From assembly GCF_014207845.1 (NCBI RefSeq), contig NZ_JACHLC010000001.1, positions 1,860,001 through 1,924,000 on the forward strand: 64,000 nucleotides of DNA. The letters are read 5' to 3'. This stretch comes from Chryseobacterium shigense. Lineage in GTDB: Bacteria > Bacteroidota > Bacteroidia > Flavobacteriales > Weeksellaceae. The notes under the pieces were generated by a model. The model saw only the letters and a program-made list of their open reading frames with translations. It did not search any database and was not told the origin of the DNA. A program made the position numbers and the translations under genes. Shown here piece after piece: positions 51,625 through 58,893 of this stretch (the first letter of the stretch is position 1; each line of letters opens with the position of its first letter).

Positions 51625-51903
51625 ATGGATAAAGATTTATCAGTTCTCTGGATTTTTTATAAAAAACTAATCATTCCTGCTGTTTTATTTTCACTTTTGA
51701 TATCTTTCTTAAGTCAGTTCAGTATTGAAAATTTTGGGCTTTGTTTTTTCCTGATCTTTCCGCTTCTCCATTTCTTTATCTATGATATCAGACTTAAAAG
51801 TGAATACTTTTTCTATGCCCATTTTGGTTTTTCAAAACTTTTTTTGTGGATGCTCACTGTATCGTTAGGTTTAATTCTTAAAATTATCACTAAATTCTTA
51901 TGA
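51625..51903 (+). CDS. Small polytopic membrane protein
   Basis: A 92-aa protein with three hydrophobic segments: LIIPAVLFSLLISFL (about 15-29), FGLCFFLIFPLLHFFIY (about 37-53) and LFLWMLTVSLGLILKII (about 72-88). The charged ends are short. Its stop overlaps the ATG of the ABC ATPase gene by 4 bp, indicating coupled translation and possibly a subunit relation. It is unlike any permease I recognise. Confidence 0.68.
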   Translation: MDKDLSVLWIFYKKLIIPAVLFSLLISFLSQFSIENFGLCFFLIFPLLHFFIYDIRLKSEYFFYAHFGFSKLFLWMLTVSLGLILKIITKFL

Positions 51904-52562
51904 ACAAGCTTCACGTTGACAGTGTTACCAAATCTTTCGGCCAGAGAAAAATCCTCCAGGATGTTTATTTAAGTTGTGAAACAGGAAGAATATCTGCGCT
52001 ATTTGGTCCATCCGGTAGTGGAAAATCTACCCTGATGGAAATTATTTTCGGAACAGCAAAAGGAGATACACAGTTTATTAAATTTAATGATTCTATTCTC
52101 AAAAACCAGTCTGACAGAAAAAACAAACTTGCTTATCTGCCACAACGGTCTTCCTTTCTTCCCAAAGAATGCAAGATCCAAAAGCTTATTCCTCTGTTCT
52201 GTACCAAAGAAAATACAGAAGTTCTGTACAGTTTAAAAATGATACAGCCATTTTTAGATAAAACTGTCAGGAATCTCTCAGGCGGCGAGAAAAGAATTGT
52301 TGAAACCTTAATTATTACACATTGCGACTCAGCATTTATTCTTCTGGATGAACCTTTCAGTGGGGTTTCTCCAAAATCTGTAGATGAACTGAAAACAATC
52401 ATTAAAGCCCAATCAAAAAACAAAGGAATCATTATCTCTGATCACAATTACAGTATCATTTTAGATATAGCTGATGATATTTATCTTCTGTCTGAAACTT
52501 ATCTGAGAAGGATAAAAGATGTTAAAGAGCTACAGCAATTTAATTATCTTCCAAAAAGCTGA
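51900..52562 (+). CDS. ABC transporter ATP-binding protein
   Basis: A 220-aa nucleotide-binding subunit: Walker A ALFGPSGSGKSTLMEII (about 34-50), Q-loop LAYLPQRSSFLP, signature VRNLSGGEKRIVETL (about 124-138), Walker B AFILLDEPFSGVSPKSVDEL (about 146-165) and switch His in IIISDHNYS. DEPFSGVSPxS resembles LptB and branched-chain subunits. The only close partner is the 92-aa membrane protein upstream (4-bp overlap); no conventional permease is adjacent. The transported substrate is unknown. Confidence 0.88.
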   Translation: MNKLHVDSVTKSFGQRKILQDVYLSCETGRISALFGPSGSGKSTLMEIIFGTAKGDTQFIKFNDSILKNQSDRKNKLAYLPQRSSFLPKECKIQKLIPLFCTKENTEVLYSLKMIQPFLDKTVRNLSGGEKRIVETLIITHCDSAFILLDEPFSGVSPKSVDELKTIIKAQSKNKGIIISDHNYSIILDIADDIYLLSETYLRRIKDVKELQQFNYLPKS

Positions 52563-52702
52563 AATATATTAAGATTTTTAAAAATTACTCTCAAAATTAT
52601 AAAATAAGATTCTCATGAAGAGTTTTATATTATTTTTCAGAAAAAATTGATAGTTTTAATCAAATACCATTATATTTTACAGAGCAAAAAGCATTTAATT
52701 TA

Positions 52703-52710
52703 TATATTTG
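52703..52710 (+). promoter_or_regulatory. -7 element (TATATTTG) for the SH3b-like gene
   Basis: A perfect TAnnTTTG match, 23 nt before the ATG at 52734. The frame opens earlier (52647), but this promoter excludes those starts. Confidence 0.6.
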
Positions 52711-52733
52711 AAGGATTAAAAAATTTCATAAAA

Positions 52734-53531
52734 ATGATTTCCATAAACAAGGCATTGTACCTATCCGCTTTCAGTCTTTTTTCCTTAGCATTTGTTAAGG
52801 GACAGAATAAAGTTCCTTTTGGTGTTGTAAAAGCTGAAGAAGGTTATGCTAACGTACGTGTCCACAAGGATGACTACAGAAAAATCGTAGACAAAATCCG
52901 GATGCGTAAAGGTGATGTATTTGTTTATGTAAAGCCTGCTCCGGGAGAAACGGAATGGGTATGGATCAAATATCCTGAAAAGCAGGATGAGGAAAAACCT
53001 TTTGTGAGATACGAAAACCTTGAGAAGGAAGGAATGGTAAATAAGGGCCGAATTGCCTTTATAGACCAGCTTCCGCAATTTACTCCTTCAAAATCCAAGA
53101 ACGGAAAGTCACTTATTTTTACAGATAACAGCAATCCAAAAATCCCGACAGCCCAAAGAACGAAGGTCGTTATTGATGTTTATCCTTCCAATGCAGGGTA
53201 CAGAAAGCAGGAAAAGGATGCAAGCGGAAAAATTCTTACTATAGATAAGATAAAGCCGTGGGGAATCAAGGATGCGCTTCCTGAAGGTATGACGGAAATC
53301 AAATCCATCAGGGTTCAGCAGCCGGGAAGAGGTTCCGTTTTTGTAAGGGAAGCGATTAAAAATATGTTCCAGCCTACTATGGATTTCAATAATGTTGGAG
53401 TAACAGCGCTCGACAATGATCATATCTACCTTTATATGATTAACGGCTCCGGTGAAAACAGGTATGTTACGCTCTGGACCATCAAGGAAGGAAAGGTAAT
53501 GAGCCAGATTATTTACAATAGTCCGGAATAA
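52734..53531 (+). CDS. Secreted SH3b-like protein, paralogue of 7170-7883
   Basis: A 265-aa protein with signal peptide MISINKALYLSAFSLFSLAF and cleavage near FVKGQ. The N-terminal part, VVKAEEGYANVRVHKDDYRK, matches the YVNMRKNADANS region of the protein at 7170; the C-terminal part has DKIKPWGIKDALPEGMTEIK (compare IWGTDGTIPQTYYK) and YLYMINGSGENRYVTLWTIK (compare YISMVNSDGAGGYAVLFKIV). Both therefore share one plan: SH3-like plus an unknown beta domain. The function is unknown. Confidence 0.75.
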   Translation: MISINKALYLSAFSLFSLAFVKGQNKVPFGVVKAEEGYANVRVHKDDYRKIVDKIRMRKGDVFVYVKPAPGETEWVWIKYPEKQDEEKPFVRYENLEKEGMVNKGRIAFIDQLPQFTPSKSKNGKSLIFTDNSNPKIPTAQRTKVVIDVYPSNAGYRKQEKDASGKILTIDKIKPWGIKDALPEGMTEIKSIRVQQPGRGSVFVREAIKNMFQPTMDFNNVGVTALDNDHIYLYMINGSGENRYVTLWTIKEGKVMSQIIYNSPE

Positions 53532-53564
53532 TTGCCTTTTTTCTCTGTAATATTCCTATTTTTG
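53532..53564 (+). promoter_or_regulatory. Complete promoter of the cobalamin riboswitch transcript
   Basis: TTG (53532-53534), a 22-nt spacer and TATTTTTG (53557-53564), starting right after the preceding gene's stop. Transcription would begin just upstream of the riboswitch aptamer. Confidence 0.7.
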
Positions 53565-53596
53565 CAACTGAAAAAGTGTAACGCTAATTCATCACA

Positions 53597-53746
53597 GAAA
53601 CTGGTTCTGCTTACCGCAGATTAAAAGGGAACCGTGTGAAAATCACGGACTGTCGCGCAACTGTAAGTAACTGAAGTCTTTATCAAAGATCCACTGTGCA
53701 GGGCACGGGAAGGAGATACAAGATGTTACAAGTCAGGAGACCTGCC
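53597..53746 (+). promoter_or_regulatory. Cobalamin (adenosylcobalamin-type) riboswitch
   Basis: The RNA shows the conserved blocks in order: CTGGTTCTGC, then TTAAAAGGGAACCGTGTGAA (about 53621-53640), the CGCGCAACTGTAAG segment (53655-53668), GGGCACGGGAAGGAG (53701-53715) and the B12 box AGTCAGGAGACCTGCC (53731-53746). The downstream gene encodes a thioesterase rather than a cobalamin transport or synthesis protein, which is atypical. Confidence 0.93.
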
Positions 53747-53804
53747 TATTTCTTTACACAAGAAACTTTCGCGATCTGAAGTTTATTGATCTGATGGACT
53801 GCTT

Positions 53805-53843
53805 CAGGAACTCTTATGATTCCTGTTATTGTTCTGTTATTTT
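53805..53843 (+). promoter_or_regulatory. Candidate expression-platform hairpin with U-rich tail
   Basis: CAGGAA/TTCCTG stem (53805-53810 with 53820-53825) followed by a T-rich run, downstream of the B12 box. It could end transcription when cobalamin is bound. It overlaps the short ORF at 53816-53845 (9 codons, MIPVIVLLF). Confidence 0.45.
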
Positions 53844-53879
53844 AATAGTATTTCATTTCGCCTTAATTAATAATGAAAT

Positions 53880-54263
53880 ATGACTACAGAAGAAAGAATT
53901 GCAGCATCCGAAACCAGAATTTTTAAAGCGGTTTTCCCTAACACTACCAACCACTACGATACCCTTTTCGGAGGTACTGCCATGCAGTTGATGGATGAAG
54001 TAGCTTTTATCACAGCCACCCGTTTTGCAAGAAAAAGAGTGGTAACCGTAAGCAGCGATAAGATTGATTTTAAAAAACCAATTCCCGCCGGAACAATTGT
54101 TGAGCTTATCGGAAAGGTTTCCTATGTGGGGAAAACAAGTATGAAGGTGAATGTAGAAATCTATACGGAACAGATGTATTCTTACGAAAGAGAAAGAGCC
54201 ATTGTAGGAGATTTTACATTTGTAGCTATTGATGAATTTAAAAAGCCGATCAGAATCTTGTAA
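53880..54263 (+). CDS. Acyl-CoA thioesterase (hotdog fold, YciA-like)
   Basis: A 127-aa hotdog-fold hydrolase. Typical residues are NHYDTLFGGTAMQLMDEVAF (about 23-42; Asn-His and the central helix with Asp-Glu), RVVTVSSDKIDFKKPIPAGT (about 57-76) and ELIGKVSYVGKTSMKVNVEI (about 79-98). It hydrolyses acyl-CoA to acid and CoA in the cytoplasm. The leader is a cobalamin riboswitch with its own promoter, and no other -7 element is visible before the ATG, so control by cobalamin is predicted. A propionyl- or methylmalonyl-linked substrate would be a guess. Confidence 0.88.
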   Translation: MTTEERIAASETRIFKAVFPNTTNHYDTLFGGTAMQLMDEVAFITATRFARKRVVTVSSDKIDFKKPIPAGTIVELIGKVSYVGKTSMKVNVEIYTEQMYSYERERAIVGDFTFVAIDEFKKPIRIL

Positions 54264-54279
54264 ATTCTGATTACAGAAG

Positions 54280-54310
54280 AGTTTCGGGCGGCCTGCGGCC
54301 GCCCGAAACT
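54280..54310. terminator. GC-rich perfect palindrome / bidirectional terminator
   Basis: A 14-bp perfect stem AGTTTCGGGCGGCC with TGC loop (54280-54293, 54297-54310) between convergent genes. Its GC-rich core is unlike the surrounding DNA, so it may also be a dispersed palindromic element. Confidence 0.8.
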
Positions 54311-54331
54311 TCAAATCTTATCAAATACGGG

Positions 54332-54922
54332 TTATCTGACTACTTTTTCAGTCTCCAGGCTTCTATTCAATAGCGTTTCAAAGGCCTCTCCCATTTCGTC
54401 CGATGCTCTTGTAATAGCATTTTCCAGCATATTCCTGATCTGTTTCTCAGTAACACCGGCTTCCGTCCAGCTTTTCCCTGAAGTATGGGAATTCAGGATA
54501 AACGGCATAATGCGGTCAATGGAACATGCAAAAACGGCATCCGGAGTTTTTTCTTCTTCAAATTCCAGCCACAGTTCAAAAAACTCGGTACGTAAAGGTT
54601 CGTCCAGGATTCCAAAGATTTTCTGTGCTGAAACTTTTTCTCTTTCAAATTTCCCTGCCATTGCCTTTTCGTCAAAAAGGAAAGTGTCTCCCGCTTCTAT
54701 TTCCACCAGATCATGAATGGAAAGCATTCTTATTACCCTTAAAAGATCAATATCTGCACGGTTTTTAGCGTATGGATAAAGGATCTGTGCCAGAATAATA
54801 ATCTGCCATGAATGTTCGGCGGTGTTTTCCCGCCTGGAATCATCGGCATTATAGTTTCGTCTTTGTACGTTTTTTAAAGCGTCAACTGCCAGGATAAAAT
54901 CTATTTCTTTCTGAATTTTCAT
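54332..54922 (-). CDS. HD-domain phosphohydrolase (YfbR-like)
   Basis: A 196-aa metal-dependent phosphohydrolase: MKIQKEIDFILAVDALKNVQ, RRENTAEHSWQIIILAQILY (about 29-48, first His), MLSIHDLVEIEAGDTFLFDE (about 66-85, the HD pair) and CSIDRIMPFILNSH. This is the arrangement of YfbR-type 5'-nucleotidases acting on dNMPs. An ATG at 54940 lies upstream, but it is part of the -7 region; the ATG at 54922 begins 4 nt after the -7 element, which implies a leaderless transcript. Confidence 0.87.
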   Translation of the reverse strand: MKIQKEIDFILAVDALKNVQRRNYNADDSRRENTAEHSWQIIILAQILYPYAKNRADIDLLRVIRMLSIHDLVEIEAGDTFLFDEKAMAGKFEREKVSAQKIFGILDEPLRTEFFELWLEFEEEKTPDAVFACSIDRIMPFILNSHTSGKSWTEAGVTEKQIRNMLENAITRASDEMGEAFETLLNRSLETEKVVR

Positions 54923-54926
54923 ACTG

Positions 54927-54934
54927 CAAAAATA
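54927..54934 (-). promoter_or_regulatory. -7 element (TATTTTTG) for the HD-domain gene
   Basis: A perfect TAnnTTTG match on the minus strand, 4 nt before the ATG at 54922. Confidence 0.6.
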
Positions 54935-54940
54935 AGTCAT

Positions 54941-54970
54941 TTGATATTATATGGATTAGTTGTAATTTTA
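54941..54970 (+). promoter_or_regulatory. Promoter for the cytochrome P450 gene
   Basis: TTG (54941-54943), a 19-nt spacer and TAATTTTA (54963-54970; last base differs from TAnnTTTG), 14 nt before the ATG at 54985. Confidence 0.5.
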
Positions 54971-54984
54971 GTTTAAAATTTATT

Positions 54985-56319
54985 ATGAATCCCACATTCA
55001 ATTATCCTCCCGAAGTTAAAGGAACAAGAAAGCTATATTCTTTATTTAAGGGAGCAAATCACCCTTTGGAAGTTTTTAGCAGTAATCACAGGTTCTTGGG
55101 TGATACTTACTATATCAACGCTGTTTTTGTGAAAAGAAAGTTCATTTTTTCGCAGGATAAAGAGTTCATTGAGTATATTTTAAAAAGTAATCATAAAAAT
55201 TACTATAAATCTCAGATACAGTCCGTTACTCTTGGTAAATATCTGGGAAAAGGATTACTGACCAACAATGGGAAAGACTGGCTCAGGCAGCGAAGATTGA
55301 TCCAGCCCGGTTTCAGCAAGGTAAAAATTACCAGTCTGGCTTCCATTATAGAAGATGAAACAGAAAAAGCATTTGATTTGTTTACAGCCCGGAATGAAGT
55401 TGATCTTTATGATTTCTTTCATACGCTGGCATTCAATATTGTAGCTAAAACCCTCTTCAGTTCTGATATAGATGAAGATACGGTACACAGGCTCAGTAGG
55501 ATCATTACTGAAATTCAGGAAATTTCCACTAAAGAGATCAGACTGCCGTTTTATGCACAATTTTTAGGTCTTCTGGGGATCATTGAGAAGAATGTTCAGA
55601 AAAGTAAAGAGTCAAAACACATCATTCAGGGTATATTGGATAAAAGGAGAACTTCCTCTGAAGAAAAAAATGATCTGCTGGATATGCTGATCCAGGCGAG
55701 GTATGAAGACACCCAACTTCCTATGACGGATGAACAGCTGATAGACGAGATGCTGATTCTTTTTATAGCAGGGCACGAAACCACAGCCAATGCATTAAGC
55801 TTTATTTTTTATGAGCTCAGTCAAAATCCGGAAGCAGAAGAAAAGCTGAAAAAAGAAATCCAGGAAGAAGGTGATGCTGTTTTCACCCCGGAATCTTTAA
55901 TGAAAAAATCCTTTACCACAAATATTATCAAAGAAGCCATGAGACTGCATTCTCCGGCCTGGGCAATAGACCGTGAAGCGTTGAATGATGATCAGTTCAA
56001 GGAGTATTCATGGGAAAAAGGTACACAGATTATTCTTTATATAAGCGGATTACACAGAAATCCCCAGTACTGGGAGCACCCGGATACATTTATTCCCGGG
56101 CGTTTTGATGATGAGAATGCTAAAAATTTGCCCTACTACCCTTTCGGAGCCGGTCCCAGACTTTGCATAGGAGAACATTTTGCGATGATGGAAATGGCGC
56201 TTATCGTCCGTAAGTTCTATAAAGATTTCTCTTTTCAATCTCATCAAAACACCCTCAGGAAAAAAGCTCTTGTAACCCTGAGACCTGTCCGCCTCAGTGG
56301 AAAAGTAATCAAAAAATAG
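54985..56319 (+). CDS. Cytochrome P450 monooxygenase
   Basis: A 444-aa heme monooxygenase without membrane anchor. I-helix ILFIAGHETTANALSFIFYE (AGHETT, about 255-274), ExxR in IIKEAMRLHSPAWAID (about 311-326), PERF-like FIPGRFDD and the heme loop YPFGAGPRLCIGEHFAMME (FGxGxRxCIG, Cys about 392) are all intact. The fold order is complete, so it should be active with a separate ferredoxin/reductase or equivalent; no redox partner is adjacent. The substrate is unknown (fatty acids or sterols are typical of the class, inference). Confidence 0.93.
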   Translation: MNPTFNYPPEVKGTRKLYSLFKGANHPLEVFSSNHRFLGDTYYINAVFVKRKFIFSQDKEFIEYILKSNHKNYYKSQIQSVTLGKYLGKGLLTNNGKDWLRQRRLIQPGFSKVKITSLASIIEDETEKAFDLFTARNEVDLYDFFHTLAFNIVAKTLFSSDIDEDTVHRLSRIITEIQEISTKEIRLPFYAQFLGLLGIIEKNVQKSKESKHIIQGILDKRRTSSEEKNDLLDMLIQARYEDTQLPMTDEQLIDEMLILFIAGHETTANALSFIFYELSQNPEAEEKLKKEIQEEGDAVFTPESLMKKSFTTNIIKEAMRLHSPAWAIDREALNDDQFKEYSWEKGTQIILYISGLHRNPQYWEHPDTFIPGRFDDENAKNLPYYPFGAGPRLCIGEHFAMMEMALIVRKFYKDFSFQSHQNTLRKKALVTLRPVRLSGKVIKK

Positions 56320-56413
56320 ACGGTAAACATTTTCAAATTAAAATTCAATAAAAATAAATTAACTGATTATCAATATATTACAGTATTTATAAATATTTTT
56401 CCACTACTTTGTA

Positions 56414-56445
56414 TTGCATAATACCATTTTATTTACATATCTTTG
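56414..56445 (+). promoter_or_regulatory. Complete promoter for the PadR-PspC operon
   Basis: TTG (56414-56416), a 21-nt spacer and TATCTTTG (56438-56445). The leader of about 70 nt contains a CTAGCTAG palindrome (56466-56481), a possible PadR operator. Confidence 0.7.
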
Positions 56446-56523
56446 TAATGTAAAATCAGAATAGGTTCAACTAGCTAGGAACATTTTTCTGAATATATAA
56501 CTAATTAACAAAACTTATTAAAG

Positions 56524-56853
56524 ATGAATACTGAAAATACCAAAGCGCAAATGCGTAAAGGAATTCTGGAATTCTGTATTTTAAGTCTCATCAATCATCG
56601 TGAAATGTATGTTTCCGACCTTATCGATGAACTTAAAAAAGGAAAACTGGATGTGGTGGAAGGAACCCTCTATCCTCTCCTTACAAGACTGAAAAACGGC
56701 GAGTTCCTTTCCTACAGATGGGAAGAATCTACAGGAGGGCCACCAAGAAAATATTACCAGATCACAGAAAAAGGAAAACTTTTCTTGGATGAACTTCAAA
56801 ATACCTGGGCAGAACTGACAGCGTCAGTAAACCAAATCACTCAAAAAATTTAA
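56524..56853 (+). CDS. PadR-family transcriptional regulator
   Basis: A 109-aa winged-helix protein: RKGILEFCILSLINHREMYV (about 12-31), SDLIDELKKGKLDVVEGTLY, PLLTRLKNGEFLSYRWEEST (about 56-75) and GGPPRKYYQITEKGKLFLDE (the PadR GPPRKYYxLTxxG wing, about 76-95). The expected action is repression of its own operon, released by a ligand. It lies 11 nt before the PspC-like gene, so the two are co-transcribed and regulated together. Confidence 0.93.
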   Translation: MNTENTKAQMRKGILEFCILSLINHREMYVSDLIDELKKGKLDVVEGTLYPLLTRLKNGEFLSYRWEESTGGPPRKYYQITEKGKLFLDELQNTWAELTASVNQITQKI

Positions 56854-56864
56854 AAAACAAAGCT

Positions 56865-58583
56865 ATGAACAAGACACTCTCAATAGGACTCGCAGGTTTT
56901 TCTTTCACGATAGAAGAACACGCATATATAAAGCTCAGCGATTACCTGAATGCCCTGAGAAGCTCACTGGATGCTTCCGAGGAAGAAGAGGTAATGCATG
57001 ATATAGAAATAAGAATGGTAGAAATCTTCAGAGATTCTTTAGGAAAACGCGAAGTGATTAATGATACTGACGTTGAGAAAGTAATCGCACAGATCGGAAC
57101 TCCTGAAAAGATCGAAGAGCAGGAAGAGGCTTATTATTCTGAGAAAAATACGAAAAGAACCAATACATCAGGAACCGAATATTCTGATAAAAAACAATTG
57201 TTCCGCGACCCTGAAAGACAGAAAATCGCAGGTGTTTGCGCAGGTCTGGCTCACTACGTAGGAATGGATATTACAGCAATGAGAGCGATCTGGCTGGGAA
57301 TTTTCATCCTTGGAATTTTTACAGCAGCTATTTCATCAACACTGGTTTTCTTGCTTTACATCATCCTTTGGGCGGTGTTACCAAAAGCTGAAACTGCAGC
57401 AGATTACCTGAAAATGAAGGGAAAGCCTATGAACTTCGACAATCTTAAGAATGAGTCTAATAAATTGGTACAGTTTGCCAACGAATCTACTCAGAGGGTC
57501 GGAGAAATCTACATCGAAAACAAACCTTACATCAACAACGCCGGAAGCGGATTGTGGAACGTTGTAAGATATATTTTAGGCGGAATCTTCGCCATCATGT
57601 CAGTATCTTGTTTAATAGGAGTATTCGTAGTATTTGGTTTCATGGGAGCGGACAGCGACTTTCCTCCTATCAGCGAAATGAATTTCTATTTTGATAATGA
57701 CAGCATGAAATATATCATCATGGCAATGATCACTTTAGGAAGTTTACTGCCTGCAATGATTTTCGGACTATTGAGTATTAAATTAATCTCTCCTAAAACG
57801 AAATTAAGAAACACAGGTTGGGTAATCGGGGCATTATTCCTTGCACTAATCGCTCTTGGAACCTACTTCGGATTCAGCATGGCGAAAAAAGAGATGTTCT
57901 TAAAAGGCCATAAGGAAGATACGGAAGAAGTGGCAATCAACACACAATCAGACAGTATTTATGTTGATGTGAAGCAGGTAAGCATTCCTCAGAACTTCAA
58001 AGGATACGATAACGATCTTTATTCTGATAAAATCTCTGTATTCGAAAAAGACTGGATCCATGTAGATGTAACAAGAAAGGCCGATATCAAAACTCCTTAT
58101 TTGGTTATTAAAAAAGAAGCTAAAGGATATAACCTTCCATTGAATGTAAGCGTTCCTGTAGAAATTGTGAACAACAAGGTGATTCTTCCGAACTACGTAA
58201 AATACCCTTACGAGCACAGATTCAGAGATTACAGCATTGATTATGAACTGGTAGTTCCTTTAAAAACAGTGGTACTTCCTTCAAAACATGATATGATTAA
58301 TTTTGATGGAGATTTGAACGCAGACGGAATTAACGACAACGATCAGGAAAAAGACGAAGACGGTAAAATCAGAATAGAAAAGAACAAAATTTCTGTAAAC
58401 GGTTCTACTATAGAATACAACTCTGACGATAAAGACAGCATCATCATCAACGGGAAAAAAGTTCCGAATTCCCAGGCAGATCAGGTAATTGATTCCATGA
58501 AGTCTACCATCAAAAAGATGAACAAAAATGTAGACATCAAAATCAAAGACGGAAAAGACGAAATTTCCATACAAACTAAATAA
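56865..58583 (+). CDS. PspC-domain multi-pass membrane protein
   Basis: A 572-aa protein. The N-terminal 90 residues form a cytoplasmic DUF1700-like segment (YIKLSDYLNALRSSLDASEE, then EVMHDIEIRMVEIFRDSLGK). The PspC domain is at about 112-170: KQLFRDPERQKIAGVCAGLA, HYVGMDITAMRAIWLGIFIL. Further helices (about 220-255, 275-345) precede a C-terminal exported part that ends in a repeated-looking charged region (NADGINDNDQEKDEDGKIRI). In Bacteroidota it is often paired with PadR, as here; the role is probably envelope-stress response (inference). Confidence 0.9.
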   Translation: MNKTLSIGLAGFSFTIEEHAYIKLSDYLNALRSSLDASEEEEVMHDIEIRMVEIFRDSLGKREVINDTDVEKVIAQIGTPEKIEEQEEAYYSEKNTKRTNTSGTEYSDKKQLFRDPERQKIAGVCAGLAHYVGMDITAMRAIWLGIFILGIFTAAISSTLVFLLYIILWAVLPKAETAADYLKMKGKPMNFDNLKNESNKLVQFANESTQRVGEIYIENKPYINNAGSGLWNVVRYILGGIFAIMSVSCLIGVFVVFGFMGADSDFPPISEMNFYFDNDSMKYIIMAMITLGSLLPAMIFGLLSIKLISPKTKLRNTGWVIGALFLALIALGTYFGFSMAKKEMFLKGHKEDTEEVAINTQSDSIYVDVKQVSIPQNFKGYDNDLYSDKISVFEKDWIHVDVTRKADIKTPYLVIKKEAKGYNLPLNVSVPVEIVNNKVILPNYVKYPYEHRFRDYSIDYELVVPLKTVVLPSKHDMINFDGDLNADGINDNDQEKDEDGKIRIEKNKISVNGSTIEYNSDDKDSIIINGKKVPNSQADQVIDSMKSTIKKMNKNVDIKIKDGKDEISIQTK

Positions 58584-58588
58584 TTAAC

Positions 58589-58655
58589 TTCAGAGAGTGC
58601 AGAAGGTGTGGATGGAAGGCAACCGTTTGAAATTCACACTCTTCTTCTCTCAGAA
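58589..58655 (+). terminator. Imperfect hairpin after the PspC gene
   Basis: TTCAGAGAG and CTCTCAGAA form the outer stem of an imperfect inverted repeat 6 nt after the stop; the following sequence is A-rich, so its role as terminator is uncertain. Confidence 0.4.
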
Positions 58656-58755
58656 ACCAGAAAAAATATCATTATTTAGTTCGCTATGTTAAAAAAATGT
58701 TATACATTCGTATAGTTAAAAATAATTAACCAAATCATTAAAAAACATCCTAACC
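58656..58755. other. Gap before the 20-codon ORF
   Basis: AT-rich, with TATAC-ATTC-GTATA at about 58700-58713 as the only palindrome and TACATTCG as a poor -7 match; nothing else recognised. Confidence 0.4.
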
Positions 58756-58818
58756 ATGGTACAAGTTGCATTAGAAATTGTTATGAAGATCGTAGATTTA
58801 ATCAGCGGTTTGTTTTAA
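58756..58818 (+). CDS. Candidate 20-aa amphipathic peptide
   Basis: ATG to TAA encodes MVQVALEIVMKIVDLISGLF. Hydrophobic and charged residues alternate with helical periodicity (V/A/L/I/V/I/V/L/I on one face, Glu7, Lys11, Asp14 on the other), a pattern of membrane-active peptides or small toxins. The ORF is followed by a strong terminator at 58845. There is no Shine-Dalgarno sequence, as is usual here, and only a poor -7 match upstream. It could be a chance ORF; conservation in relatives would decide. Confidence 0.42.
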   Translation: MVQVALEIVMKIVDLISGLF

Positions 58819-58843
58819 GAGCGATAATATTTCAATATATTTG
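58810..58843 (+). promoter_or_regulatory. Promoter for the PlsC-like gene
   Basis: TTG (58810-58812, inside the end of the short ORF), a 23-nt spacer and TATATTTG (58836-58843). The leader would begin in or just before the hairpin at 58845. Confidence 0.6.
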
Positions 58844-58844
58844 T

Positions 58845-58880
58845 AAAGTATAACCCGTTTGGTTATACTTTTTTGTTTTT
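58845..58880 (+). terminator. Terminator-like hairpin downstream of the 20-aa ORF
   Basis: A perfect 11-bp stem AAAGTATAACC/GGTTATACTTT (58845-58855, 58861-58871) and T run. It overlaps the transcription start of the next gene and would form at the 5' end of that mRNA. Confidence 0.88.
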
Positions 58881-58893
58881 AATCTAAAGATAT

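Noticed and set aside
53597..53746. T-box or SAM riboswitch
   Set aside because: The B12 box and upstream blocks match a cobalamin aptamer and not the other classes.
53853..54314. 153-codon open frame on the minus strand opposite the thioesterase gene
   Set aside because: It overlaps the hotdog gene, covers the repeat and riboswitch end, and its translation shows no domain; the plus-strand frame has the clear family motifs.
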